NCBI GenBank assembly: GCA_036502625.1
Contig: DASXYG010000074.1
Coordinates: forward strand, 19,017-83,016
Length of the DNA: 64,000 nt
Reading direction: 5' to 3'
Source: DASXYG01 sp036502625
Lineage (GTDB): Bacteria; Actinomycetota; Actinomycetes; Streptosporangiales; Streptosporangiaceae
A program made the translations under genes and the position numbers. Under the pieces are notes generated by a model. It was not told where the DNA came from. It saw only the letters and a list, made by a program, of their open reading frames with translations, and did not search any database. The first letter of the stretch is position 1; each line of letters begins with the position of its first letter. Of this stretch, positions 1 through 9,501 are shown one piece after another.

Positions 1-3000
1 CGCGAACCCGGTGACGCGGCGTGAGGCGTCGTCCCAGACGGGCCGGCATCCGAGGAGGGCGAGGGCCTCGGCGATGTCGTCGCCCTGGGTGCGCATCGCC
101 GCGGTGCCCCACACGGTGAGCCCGACCGACGCGGGGTAGGCGCCGGTGTCGGCCAGGTGGCGGGCCAGGAGGGAGTCCGCGAGGGCGCGGCCGGTGTCCC
201 AGGAGTTGCGCGACGGGATCGCCTTGGGGTCGACGGAGTAGAAGTTCCGGCCGGTCGGGAGCACGTTCACCAGCCCCCGGGTGGGCGACCCGGACGGCCC
301 CGGCGGCACGAACCCCCCGCCGAGCGCGTGCACGATGGCCCCGATCTCCCGCCCGGTCCCGTCAAGCCGCGGCACGACCTCGGCGGCGGCGAACTCCAGC
401 ACCCGCACGACATCCGGCACGTCCCGCCCGAGCACCTCCGCGCACACCCCGTCCACCGCGCCCGCCGCCCACCCCCGCTCCTCCATCCCGGCAACAAGCC
501 GCCGCGCGACCGCCTCAACCAAATCCACCGCATCCGACGCCGTACGGGCAGGGAGAGGGGTTCGGGGGTTCTCCCCGTCCCCGCCGTCCCCGCCGTCCCC
601 GCGCCGAGGATCCTCCGCCGGGGCGGCCGGGGCATGGCTTTCCCCTCCCCCCGCCTCCGCCCTCGCGAGCTCCGCCGGGATGGACGCGAGCGCCGCCTCG
701 CCGCCATCACGCGCATCCCCCTCCGCACCACCGCGCTGGGCGGCACCGCCGGGAGCGCGCTCTCCGCCTCCCGCGGGGGCGCCCCCCGCCGCGGCGCCGG
801 AGGCACGGGAGGCGCTCCCTCCGTCCGCCGCCCGCGTCAGCTCGGGCGGGATCTCCGCGGTGCCAGGCCCCCTGTCTCCCGAGAGTGGCGGCCCCGCCGG
901 GACGCCGGAGCCGCTCCCTCCCCCCGCCACCACGGGAGGAGGCTCCACGGGGGCGGGCCCCTCTTCTCCTCCCGCCTCCGCCTCCGCGAGCTTCGCCGAG
1001 ATGGCGGCCGGGGCGCCAGGTGAGGCGGCGGCGCTCGCTCTCCCCGCCACCACGGGCGGGTTCCCTGAAGGGGCGGGGGAAGGGGTTCGCGCTTCGCCCT
1101 CCGGCGGGGTGCCGGGGGCACGGGAGGCGCTCCCTTCCTCCGCCACCTCAGGTGGGTTCTCCGTGGGGGCGGAGGAAGAGAGAGGGGTACGCGCTTCGCC
1201 CTCCGTGGGGGCGGGGGGAGAGGGAGGGGTACGCAGGTGGCCCTCCGGCGGGGGGTCTGGGGTGTGCGCTCCTCCCGCCACCCGCACCAGCTCAGCCGGG
1301 ATGGTGGCCGGGGCGCCGGGTTCCGTGAGGAGGGTTTGTTCGTCTAGGGCGTATGCCGTGGAGAGGGCGGCTCGGAGGCCGGGGACCGCGCCTGTGCGGC
1401 CGCCCCAGATCTGGGACGCGCGGAGGATGGCGAGGAGGAGGTTGACTCGGGGCTCGCCCTCCGGGATCTGGCCCAGGATGTGGAGGCCGTCGCGGATTTG
1501 GACGTCCTTGATCTCGCACAGGTAGCCGTCGATGTGCAGGACGAAGTCGTCGAACTCGGCGGCGTCCGGCGGGGCGTCCACGGACAGGTCGTGGTGGAGC
1601 TCGGCCGTACGGACCAGGTCCCAGATCTGCTCCCGCACGGCGGGGAGCTTGTCCGGGTCGAGGTCGGCCACCTGGGCGTACTCGTCCAGGGCCTGCTCCA
1701 GCTTGGCCAGGTCGCCGTAGGTGTCGGCGCGGGCCATCGGCGGCACCAGGTGGTCCACGACCGCGGCGTGCCCGCGCCGCTTGGCCTGCGTGCCCTCGCC
1801 CGGGTCGTTGACGATGAACGGGTACACCAGCGGCAGGTTCCCCAGCGCCGCGTCGGGCGCGCTGTCGGCGGCCAGCCCCAGCCCCTTCCCGGGCAGCCAC
1901 TCCAGCGTGCCGTGCTTGCCGAGGTGCACCACCGCGTGCGCGCCGAACTCCCGCTCCAGCCACCGGTACGCGGCCAGGTAGTGGTGCGACGGCGGCAGGT
2001 CGGGGTCGTGGTAGATCGCCACCGGGTTCTCCCCGAACCCGCGCGGCGGCTGGATCATCAGCACCACGTTCCCGTACCGCAGCGCCGCCACCACGATCGC
2101 GGGCTCCCCGCCCTGGTCGTCGACGTACAGCTCGCCGGGCGGGTCTCCCCAGTGCGCGCGCACCCGCTCGCGCAGCGCCTCCGGCAGCTCGCCGAACCAG
2201 CGCCCGTACGCGGACGCCGGCACCCGCACGTCGGCGGCGGCGAGCTGCTCCTCGGTGAGCCACTCCACGTCGTGGCCGCCCGCGGCGATGAGCGTGTGGA
2301 TGAGCGTGTCGCCGTCCTCGGGGTGGTCGGCGACCGTGTAGCCCGCGTCGCGCAGCGCGGCCAGCAGCCGTACGGCGCTGGCCGGGGTGTCGAGGCCGAC
2401 GGCGTTGCCGACGCGGGCGTGCTTGGTCGGGTACGACGACAGCATGATCGCCAGGCGCCGCTGTTCCGGCGGGGTGTGCCGCAGCCGGGCGTGCGCGGCG
2501 GCGATCCCGGCGACCCGGGCGGCCCGCTCGGGGTCGGCGCGGTAGACGGGGACGCCGTCCGGGCCGGGCTCCTTGAACGAGAACGGGACGCTGATCAGCC
2601 GCCCGTCGAACTCCGGCACGGCGACCTGGGTGGCGGCGTCCATTGGCGACAGCGCCGCGGTGGACTCCGCCCACACGGCGCGGCTGGTGGTGAGGCACAG
2701 GCCCTGGATGAGCGGCACGTCGAGGGCGGCGAGCGCGCCCGCGTCCCACGCCTCGTCGTCACCGCCCGCGCTCGCCCCGGACGCCGCGCCTGCCACGCCC
2801 CCGGCCGCGAGCACCGTCACCACGATCGCGTCCGCCGCGCGCAGCAGGTCCACGAGGCCGTCGTCCGGGTCGCGCAGCGAGGCGCAGAACACCGGCAGCG
2901 GCGCGGCCCCGGCGTCCTCGACCGCGTCGCACAGCGCGTCCACGAACGCGGTGTTCCCGGCGAGCTCGTGCGCCCGGTAGTACACGACCGCGACCACCGG

Positions 3001-3444
3001 ACGCCCCGGACCCGCGCCGGGCGCGGGCCGCTCGTGGACGCCGTACGCGGGCATCGGCTCCGGCGGCGGGAACGCCTCGCCGGTGAGCAGGATCGTGTCG
3101 GACAGGAACGCGTGCAGCGCGCGCAGGTTCCGTACGCCGCCCTCCGCCAGGTACGCCAGCGCCTGCGTGGCGAGGCCGGCCGGGACGGTGGAGTGCGCCA
3201 TGAGGCCGGCGTCCGGCGCGGCCTCGCCGCCCAGGGCCACCAGCGGCACACCGCGGGCGCGCAGCGCGGCGAGGCCGTCCTCCCAGGCCGCGACGCCGCC
3301 GAGCAGCCGGACGACCACGACCTGGACACCGTCGAGCAGCCGGTCGAGGTCGCCGGGCTCGACGCGGGAGGGGTTGGCGACCCGGAACCCCGCCTGGCGT
3401 GCGGCGAGCAGCTCGGTGTCGGCGGTCGAGAAAAGCGCGATCAC
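1..3444 (-). CDS. cobN: CobN, cobaltochelatase large subunit (C-terminus cut by window edge)
   Basis: CobN is the large subunit of the ATP-dependent cobaltochelatase that inserts cobalt into hydrogenobyrinate diamide for cobalamin synthesis. The GTG start at 3444 follows GGAGG by 7 nt. The N-terminus (VIALFSTADTELL, then VVVVRLLGG and AWEDGL) and the late motifs near the left edge (GPSGSPTRGLVNVLPTGRN, YSVDPKAIPS, VGLTVWG, MRTQGDDIAE, RPVWDDASRRV) are typical of actinobacterial CobN. The window holds 1,148 codons; the family is usually about 1,200 residues, so with the insert at residues 709-968 this copy should be longer than usual. The frame is open throughout, including the repetitive stretch. 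A cobalamin riboswitch lies immediately upstream, so expression is expected to fall when B12 is plentiful. Confidence 0.95.
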   Translation of the reverse strand, partial: MIALFSTADTELLAARQAGFRVANPSRVEPGDLDRLLDGVQVVVVRLLGGVAAWEDGLAALRARGVPLVALGGEAAPDAGLMAHSTVPAGLATQALAYLAEGGVRNLRALHAFLSDTILLTGEAFPPPEPMPAYGVHERPAPGAGPGRPVVAVVYYRAHELAGNTAFVDALCDAVEDAGAAPLPVFCASLRDPDDGLVDLLRAADAIVVTVLAAGGVAGAASGASAGGDDEAWDAGALAALDVPLIQGLCLTTSRAVWAESTAALSPMDAATQVAVPEFDGRLISVPFSFKEPGPDGVPVYRADPERAARVAGIAAAHARLRHTPPEQRRLAIMLSSYPTKHARVGNAVGLDTPASAVRLLAALRDAGYTVADHPEDGDTLIHTLIAAGGHDVEWLTEEQLAAADVRVPASAYGRWFGELPEALRERVRAHWGDPPGELYVDDQGGEPAIVVAALRYGNVVLMIQPPRGFGENPVAIYHDPDLPPSHHYLAAYRWLEREFGAHAVVHLGKHGTLEWLPGKGLGLAADSAPDAALGNLPLVYPFIVNDPGEGTQAKRRGHAAVVDHLVPPMARADTYGDLAKLEQALDEYAQVADLDPDKLPAVREQIWDLVRTAELHHDLSVDAPPDAAEFDDFVLHIDGYLCEIKDVQIRDGLHILGQIPEGEPRVNLLLAILRASQIWGGRTGAVPGLRAALSTAYALDEQTLLTEPGAPATIPAELVRVAGGAHTPDPPPEGHLRTPPSPPAPTEGEARTPLSSSAPTENPPEVAEEGSASRAPGTPPEGEARTPSPAPSGNPPVVAGRASAAASPGAPAAISAKLAEAEAGGEEGPAPVEPPPVVAGGGSGSGVPAGPPLSGDRGPGTAEIPPELTRAADGGSASRASGAAAGGAPAGGGERAPGGAAQRGGAEGDARDGGEAALASIPAELARAEAGGGESHAPAAPAEDPRRGDGGDGGDGENPRTPLPARTASDAVDLVEAVARRLVAGMEERGWAAGAVDGVCAEVLGRDVPDVVRVLEFAAAEVVPRLDGTGREIGAIVHALGGGFVPPGPSGSPTRGLVNVLPTGRNFYSVDPKAIPSRNSWDTGRALADSLLARHLADTGAYPASVGLTVWGTAAMRTQGDDIAEALALLGCRPVWDDASRRVTGFA
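541..1320 (-). repeat. Low-complexity repetitive insert inside cobN
   Basis: In the CobN frame, roughly residues 709-968 are a Gly/Ala/Pro/Glu-rich segment with no resemblance to the conserved CobN core. A short motif recurs four times in degenerate form: IPAELVRVA, ISAKLAEAEA, IPPELTRAA and IPAELARAEA, near plus-strand positions 1300, 1000, 850 and 680. A second motif, PPEGEARTP or PTEGEARTP, also recurs. There is no stop codon and length is a multiple of three, which fits in-frame growth of a linker by duplication. The conserved fold resumes at ASDAVDLVEAVARRLVAGMEERG. Confidence 0.75.
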
Positions 3445-3489
3445 GCTCGGTCCTCCGTTCGGGGTCCGCGCCCCGTTTCGGTCCGGTGG

Positions 3490-3655
3490 TCCGGCGGCGT
3501 GAAGTCTCCTGACTCAGGGATCGCCGCCGCACCCGCGCCTTCCAGCCGTACGGCCGTGGCCCGTGCACGCCGGGTGCGACTTCCCCTTCACAGTGGCGGG
3601 ACCGTCCCGGATTCGCACCGGGTTCCTTCCGCGCCGCCACCGGCAGTGTAGGCCG
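3490..3655 (-). promoter_or_regulatory. Cobalamin (B12) riboswitch upstream of cobN
   Basis: Read on the minus strand, this stretch has the hallmarks of the class: a GGAA segment, GGTGCGAATCC, GGGACGGTCCCGCCACTGTG (the B12 box is GCCACTG, at about 3593-3599) and, near the 3' end, GAGTCAGGAGACTTC followed by a GC helix. It ends about 45 nt before the cobN GTG. The class normally represses translation or transcription when adenosylcobalamin binds, so it should tie cobN to B12 demand. The remaining bases to 3762 are the short spacer to the divergent amidohydrolase. Confidence 0.93.
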
Positions 3656-3761
3656 CGGCAGTGCGGCGTCCGCGTACGGCGGGGGCGGCGCGGGGAACGG
3701 GCTGGTCACCGTGGTTCAATGTGCGGGCCTGAGATCACCTGCGACGGCCGGGAGGGTGTCC

Positions 3762-4949
3762 GTGCGGCTGGAGGGCGTCACCGTCTGGGACGGCGACCGG
3801 CTGGTCGGCGCCGCCGACGTCACCCTGGACGGCGACCGCGTCGCCGAGGTCGCGCCGGTGCCCGGGCCGCGCGCGGACGGGCTCGCGCTCATCCCCGGCC
3901 TGGTCGACACCCACGTCCACCTCACCGACCCCGCCGTGCCGGGCGACTACACGACGTTCACGTGGCCGCTGGTCACGCCGGTGGCCGACCGCACACTGCA
4001 CGCCCTGGCCAACGCGCGCGCCGCGCTGGAAAGCGGCGTCACCACGATGCGCGACATGGCCAGCGACGAACGGCCCATCGCTTTGCGCCGCGCGTTCGAC
4101 GCGGGCCTGGTCGCCGGGCCGCGGGTGCTGGCGTACGGCGTGGTCAACATGACCGCGGGCCACCACGACATGTTCACCCCCGCGGGCGCGCCGGTGCGGC
4201 CGGAGACCGCGGACGGCCCGGACGCCTGCCGCGCCCTGGTCAGGAAGCACGCGCGCGCAGGCGTGGACGGCATCAAGATGATGACCAGCGGCGGCGTGCT
4301 GTCCACCGGCGACCGCAGCGGCTGGCGGAACTACACCGCCGCGGAGATCGCCGCGATCACCGACGAGGCGCACGCCCTGGGCCTGCCCGTCGCCGCGCAC
4401 GCGCACAGCGAGGCCGGCATCGCCGCGGCGCTGGACGGCGGCGCCGACTCCCTGGAGCACGCCACGCTGATCAGCGAGGAGCAGGCGCGCGCGGCCGCCG
4501 CGCGGGGCGTGACGGCCGCGCCGACGCTGCTGATCAACGACCGCATCGCCGACGGCAGCGCCGGGGCCACCGCCGAGAGCCGGGACAAGGCCGCCGCGCT
4601 GGTCGCCGCCCGCGACGCGAAGCTGCGGCGCGCCGCGGACCTGGGCGTACGGTTCGTGCTCGGCACCGACTGCAACGCCACGATCAACCCGTTCGGCGCG
4701 GCCATGCCGGAACTGGCCCGCATGCGCGACGTCCTCGGCTACGACGACGAGCAAGCGCTGCGCGCGGGCACCTCCGACGCGGCGGACGCCCTCGGCCTGG
4801 GCGACCGCGTCGGCCGGATCACCCCCGGCCGCGCCGCCGACCTCCTCCTCGTCCGCGGCCGCCCGTGGGCCGACATCACCGACCTCACGGCGGCGAACCT
4901 CGTCGCCGTCATCTCCCGCGGCACCCTGGCCTACGGCACCCTGTCCTGA
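3762..4949 (+). CDS. Metal-dependent amidohydrolase (imidazolonepropionase/prolidase-like)
   Basis: A TIM-barrel amidohydrolase of 395 residues. Visible metal ligands are HVH near residue 51, a Lys in GIKMMTSGG near 171 (probably the carboxylated bridging lysine), HAH near 213, LEHA near 232 and GTDCN near 302, followed by the usual C-terminal GRITPGRAADLL. The frame is open back to a GTG at 3711, but GTG 3762 has GGAGG six bases upstream and gives the usual beta-strand start. Substrate is unknown; the closest families cleave Xaa-Pro dipeptides or cyclic amides. The next gene, a DUF3100 membrane protein, starts 27 bp downstream, so an uptake-plus-hydrolysis pair is plausible but is inference. 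Confidence 0.85.
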   Translation: MRLEGVTVWDGDRLVGAADVTLDGDRVAEVAPVPGPRADGLALIPGLVDTHVHLTDPAVPGDYTTFTWPLVTPVADRTLHALANARAALESGVTTMRDMASDERPIALRRAFDAGLVAGPRVLAYGVVNMTAGHHDMFTPAGAPVRPETADGPDACRALVRKHARAGVDGIKMMTSGGVLSTGDRSGWRNYTAAEIAAITDEAHALGLPVAAHAHSEAGIAAALDGGADSLEHATLISEEQARAAAARGVTAAPTLLINDRIADGSAGATAESRDKAAALVAARDAKLRRAADLGVRFVLGTDCNATINPFGAAMPELARMRDVLGYDDEQALRAGTSDAADALGLGDRVGRITPGRAADLLLVRGRPWADITDLTAANLVAVISRGTLAYGTLS

Positions 4950-4976
4950 CCCTCCTCTTCCCCCGTGGAGTGCCCC

Positions 4977-6311
4977 GTGTGGAAGCGCGCCGGCTTCTGG
5001 CCGCTCGCCGTGACCGCGGTCGCGATCACCGTCGTGACCGAGCTGATCGGCGCCCTGAAGATCCCGCTCGGCCGGGCGGAGATCGTGCTGTTCCCGTTCG
5101 TGCTGGCGATCCTGATCGGCACCGTGCTCGGCGCGCAGCGCGTACGCCGGGTGCCGGTGCGCACACAGGCGATGGCCGGGGCGATCGGCACCCTGGGGTT
5201 CCTGGTCTTCCTGGTCGCGCTCGGCACCTCGACCGGGCCGCAGCTCGGCGCGCTGGTGCACTCCGGCGGCGCGCTGCTGCTCCAGGAGGTCGGCCACCTG
5301 TTCGGCTCGGTCGTCTTCAGCCTCCCGATCGGCGTGGCGCTCGGGCTCGGCAGGTCGGCCATCGGCGCGACGTACTCGATCGACCGCGAGCCGATGATCG
5401 CGTACGTGGGCGAGCGGTTCGGGTCGGGCTCGCCGGAGTACCGGGGCGCGCTGTCCACGTACGTCGTGGGCGCGATCTTCGGCGCCGTGTTCGTCGCGGT
5501 GCTGACCTCGCTGCTCGACTCCTTCCGGATCTTCAACCCGCTGGCCCTGGCGCTCGGCTCCGGCGTGGGCTCGTCGGGCATGATGGCCGCCGCGACCGCC
5601 GTGCTCAGCGACGCCCATCATGCGCAGGCCGCGCAGATCGCCTCGTTCGGCCTGGTGGGCAACTTCATCAGCGGCTTCATCGGCACGTACGCCGGCATCT
5701 ACCTGGCCATGCCGCTGGCCCGCCGCCTGTTCCCGGTGTGGACGCGGCTGTTCCGCCGCGAGACCGCAGCCGAACCCGCGCCCGAGCCCGCCCCCGCAAT
5801 GGCCGCGGCCGAGGCGGCCCGTACGGAGGTCCCCGGCGACTCCGCGGACGCGGCGCTGACGGACGCCCCGGTCGGCGACACGCGGATGGGCCTGGGCCAG
5901 GCCGCGCAGGTGCTGGCCACGCTCGCGGTGCTGATGCTGGCCGCCGACGCGCTCGACACGCACGCCTTCCACCCCCGCTACCTGCTCGCCATGGTGCTGT
6001 TCACCGCGCTGGCGTGGATCGCGGTCGCGCTGAACCGGCTCGTGCGCTGGGTGCCCGCGGTGGCCATCGCGAGCCTGTCGATCGCGCTGCTGACCGCGCC
6101 GTTCTCCCCGTTCCAGCACGGCATCCTGGCCCTGGCGGACGGCATCAACCCGATCGCGTTCGCCACGCCGGTGCTGGCGTACGTCGGGCTGTCCCTCGGG
6201 CGGCAGCTCGGCGTGCTGAAGTCCGGCGGCTGGAAGCTGGCGCTGGTGGCGCTGACCGTGATCACCGCGTCGTTCGTGTGCGCGACGCTGATCGCCCAGC
6301 TCGTACTCTGA
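4977..6311 (+). CDS. DUF3100 family membrane protein
   Basis: About 444 residues with roughly ten hydrophobic helices. The N-terminal half carries DUF3100 features: ELIGALKIPLGRAEIVLFP, then SLPIGVALGLGRSAIGATYSIDREP and GSGVGSSGMMAAATA. A hydrophilic Ala/Glu/Pro-rich cytoplasmic loop (about residues 262-295) separates it from a C-terminal four-helix segment. GTG 4977 is preferred because GGAG lies 7 nt upstream; an in-frame GTG at 4965 would add four residues. DUF3100 has no proven function; it is often found beside amidohydrolases or M20 peptidases, as here, suggesting transport of the hydrolase's substrate or product. That role is inference. Confidence 0.8.
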   Translation: MWKRAGFWPLAVTAVAITVVTELIGALKIPLGRAEIVLFPFVLAILIGTVLGAQRVRRVPVRTQAMAGAIGTLGFLVFLVALGTSTGPQLGALVHSGGALLLQEVGHLFGSVVFSLPIGVALGLGRSAIGATYSIDREPMIAYVGERFGSGSPEYRGALSTYVVGAIFGAVFVAVLTSLLDSFRIFNPLALALGSGVGSSGMMAAATAVLSDAHHAQAAQIASFGLVGNFISGFIGTYAGIYLAMPLARRLFPVWTRLFRRETAAEPAPEPAPAMAAAEAARTEVPGDSADAALTDAPVGDTRMGLGQAAQVLATLAVLMLAADALDTHAFHPRYLLAMVLFTALAWIAVALNRLVRWVPAVAIASLSIALLTAPFSPFQHGILALADGINPIAFATPVLAYVGLSLGRQLGVLKSGGWKLALVALTVITASFVCATLIAQLVL

Positions 6312-6323
6312 TCCCGGCGGCGA

Positions 6324-6350
6324 TGTCGAGAACCCGCGGCCGGCTCCGTC
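6324..6350 (+). promoter_or_regulatory. Predicted ECF42-type promoter for the DGPF/sigma pair
   Basis: TGTCGA at 6324-6329 and CGTC at 6347-6350 are separated by 17 bp, about 50 bp before the DGPF gene. As I recall, published ECF42 targets have TGTCGA at -35 and CGA/TC at -10. The downstream gene pair is the ECF42 module itself, so autoregulation is likely. Confidence 0.65.
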
Positions 6351-6402
6351 CCCGGGGCGAACGCGGCCACGACGGGCCGCACCGGCACCAAGGAGAACCA
6401 CG

Positions 6403-6810
6403 ATGGCGAAGTACCTGCTGCTCAAGCACTACCGGGGCGGTCCGGCCTCGGTCAACGACGTGCCCATGGACCAGTGGACGCCCGAGGAGATCTCCGCCCA
6501 CGTGCGGTACATGCAGGACTTCGCGGACCGCCTCGAGGGCAACGGCGAGTTCGTCGACACGCAGGCGCTCGCCCCGGAAGGCACGTTCGTCCGGTACGAC
6601 GGCGAGGGGCGCCCGCCGGTCACCGACGGCCCGTTCGCCGAGACGAAGGACCTGATCGCCGGCTGGATGGTGATCGACGTCGAGACGTACGACCGGGCGC
6701 TCGAACTGGCCGGCGAGCTGTCCGCGGCCCCGGGCGCGGGCGGCGAGCCCATCCACGAGTGGCTCGAGGTGCGCCCCTTCCTGGGCTCGCCGCGCTGCAT
6801 CACGGAGTGA
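6403..6810 (+). CDS. DGPF-domain (YCII-related) protein
   Basis: A 135-residue single-domain protein of the YCII/DGPF family. The name-giving motif is seen in VTDGPFAETKDLIAGWMVIDV, and it starts with the usual MAKYLLLKH strand and has a conserved WLEVRPF tail. The start is fixed by AAGGAG 8 nt before ATG. These small ferredoxin-fold proteins lack a clear enzymatic role. Genes of this type are the regular target and partner of ECF42 sigma factors, one of which begins only 7 bp downstream; together they form a two-gene operon. Confidence 0.93.
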   Translation: MAKYLLLKHYRGGPASVNDVPMDQWTPEEISAHVRYMQDFADRLEGNGEFVDTQALAPEGTFVRYDGEGRPPVTDGPFAETKDLIAGWMVIDVETYDRALELAGELSAAPGAGGEPIHEWLEVRPFLGSPRCITE

Positions 6811-6817
6811 CACCCGG

Positions 6818-7978
<1,161 letters not shown>

Positions 7979-7993
7979 CGGGCCGGCCCGCGG

Positions 7994-8779
7994 TCACTCC
8001 GGGCGGAACCTGCCGACCGCGCCGAGCATGCGGATGTTCAGCGGCGGCTCGGTGGCGCGCCACTCGTTGATCGGGACGACCCCCGGGCGTACGGGGTCGA
8101 TGGCCGTGAGCATCTCGTCGATCTCGGGGCGCGGCCAGAAGTGGGCGGGGACCGACGCGCGGCCGAGGATGTTCTCGGCGTGGCGGATGACCGTTTCGTC
8201 GAGGCCCTCGTCGGTGGCCACGGACATCGCGAAGTAGCTGCCGCGCGGCACCCCGGCGCGGTAGCGGGCCAGGATGCCGGTCAGGTCGTCACTGGCGCCG
8301 AGGTACGGCAGGACGGCGATCATGAGCAGCGCGACGGGCTTGTCGAAGTCGATGAGGCGGCGGACGTCCGGGTCGCCGAGGACGGCGCACGGGTCGCGCA
8401 TGTCCGCGTGCACGGACACGACGCCGCCGAACGTCGCCATGGCGCGGCTGTGCGCGATGACCATGGCGTCGATGTCGGTGTAGACGACGCGGGCGCCCGG
8501 CTGCACCTCGCGGGCGATCTCGTGCACGTTGGGCGAGGTGGGCAGGCCGGTGCCGAGGTCGATGAACTGGGTGACGCCACGCTCGGCGAGGAACCGCACC
8601 GTACGGACGAGGAACCGGCGGTTCGCGTGGGCCAGCGGCGGCACGTCGGGCAGCAGTGCCTCGATGCGCCCGGCCGTGTCGCGGTCGGCGGCGAAGTTGT
8701 CCTTGCCGCCGAGCCAGTAGTCGTACATGCGCGCCACCGCGGGCGTGGTCGGATCAACGCCGATCCCCAGATCGCTCAC
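7994..8779 (-). CDS. SCO6146-like SAM-dependent methyltransferase (DUF574 family)
   Basis: A 261-residue member of the large actinomycete family once called DUF574. Signature residues: PAVARMYDYWLGGKDNF near the N-terminus, QFIDLGTGLPT as the SAM-binding loop, VVYTDIDAMVIAHSRA, and a C-terminal acidic/aromatic segment (HFWPRPEI). GTG 8779 gives the family's usual N-terminus; an ATG at 8839 would add 20 residues and sits 12 bp from the response-regulator stop but lacks a ribosome binding site. Methyl acceptors of this family are unknown. It lies downstream of the two-component system and may be co-transcribed with it. Confidence 0.88.
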   Translation of the reverse strand: MSDLGIGVDPTTPAVARMYDYWLGGKDNFAADRDTAGRIEALLPDVPPLAHANRRFLVRTVRFLAERGVTQFIDLGTGLPTSPNVHEIAREVQPGARVVYTDIDAMVIAHSRAMATFGGVVSVHADMRDPCAVLGDPDVRRLIDFDKPVALLMIAVLPYLGASDDLTGILARYRAGVPRGSYFAMSVATDEGLDETVIRHAENILGRASVPAHFWPRPEIDEMLTAIDPVRPGVVPINEWRATEPPLNIRMLGAVGRFRPE

Positions 8780-8850
8780 CCACGGCAACCTACCGCCACC
8801 CCGGGCGTTATCGATGCTTTCGTGATCAGACCGTGCCATCCGTGCGGGTG

Positions 8851-9501
8851 TCAGCCGCCGAGCAGCCCCGCGTCGTGCGCGACCATGCCGGCCTGGGTGC
8901 GGTTCGCGCAGTCCAGCTTGACGAGCAGCCGCGAGACGTAGCCCTTGACGGTGGCCTCGCTGAGGAACAGCCGCGACGCGATGTCCGCGTTCGACAGGCC
9001 TTCGCCGAGGCACGTCAGCACCTGCGCCTCACGCTCGGTGAGCTCGCGGGTCAGCGCGGCGGCGCGGTCGCGGTTCACCTGCCGGTCCGCCGACGCGGCG
9101 ACGAGCCGCCGGGACGCCGCGGCGGACAGCACGGTGTGGCCGTCGGCGGCGACCCGGACGAGCCCGATGAGGTCTTCCGGCGGCGTGGACTTCAGCAGGA
9201 ACCCGGCGGCGCCGGCGCGCAGCGCCCGCAGGACGTAGGTGTCGGCGTCGAAGGTGGTCAGCGCGACGACCGCGGGCGGCTCGGGGAGTTTCGCGATGCG
9301 CTCGGTGGCGGCCAGGCCGTCGACGCCGGGCATCCGGAGGTCCATCAGCACGACGTCGGGCCGGTGGCGTACGACGCCCTCGACGGCAGCGGCGCCGTCG
9401 CCGGCGTCGGCGACCACCTCGATGTCGCCGGCGGAGCCGAGGATCGCGCGCAGGTGGGCGCACACCATGGGCTCGTCGTCGGCGACCAGCACGCGGATCA
9501 T
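8851..9501 (-). CDS. NarL/LuxR-family response regulator
   Basis: 216 residues: receiver domain 1-120 with MIRVLVADDEP (acidic pocket), the phospho-acceptor Asp in VVLMDLRMPGVDG near residue 54 and the Lys of FLLKSTPPEDL. A LuxR-type HTH occupies about 150-210 (LTEREAQVLTCLGEGLSNADIASRLFLSEATVKGYVSRLLVKL). Its ATG overlaps the histidine kinase stop in ATGA, so the two are translationally coupled and form one signalling pair. Confidence 0.95.
   Translation of the reverse strand: MIRVLVADDEPMVCAHLRAILGSAGDIEVVADAGDGAAAVEGVVRHRPDVVLMDLRMPGVDGLAATERIAKLPEPPAVVALTTFDADTYVLRALRAGAAGFLLKSTPPEDLIGLVRVAADGHTVLSAAASRRLVAASADRQVNRDRAAALTRELTEREAQVLTCLGEGLSNADIASRLFLSEATVKGYVSRLLVKLDCANRTQAGMVAHDAGLLGG

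Noticed and set aside
1480..3651. Long plus-strand open frame opposite cobN
   Set aside because: It is antisense to conserved CobN motifs and runs through the riboswitch; the Arg/His/Val-rich composition is the usual shadow of a GC-rich gene.
3735..6425. Long minus-strand frame across the amidohydrolase and DUF3100 genes
   Set aside because: No recognisable motif; the opposite strand encodes two clear protein families with good ribosome binding sites.
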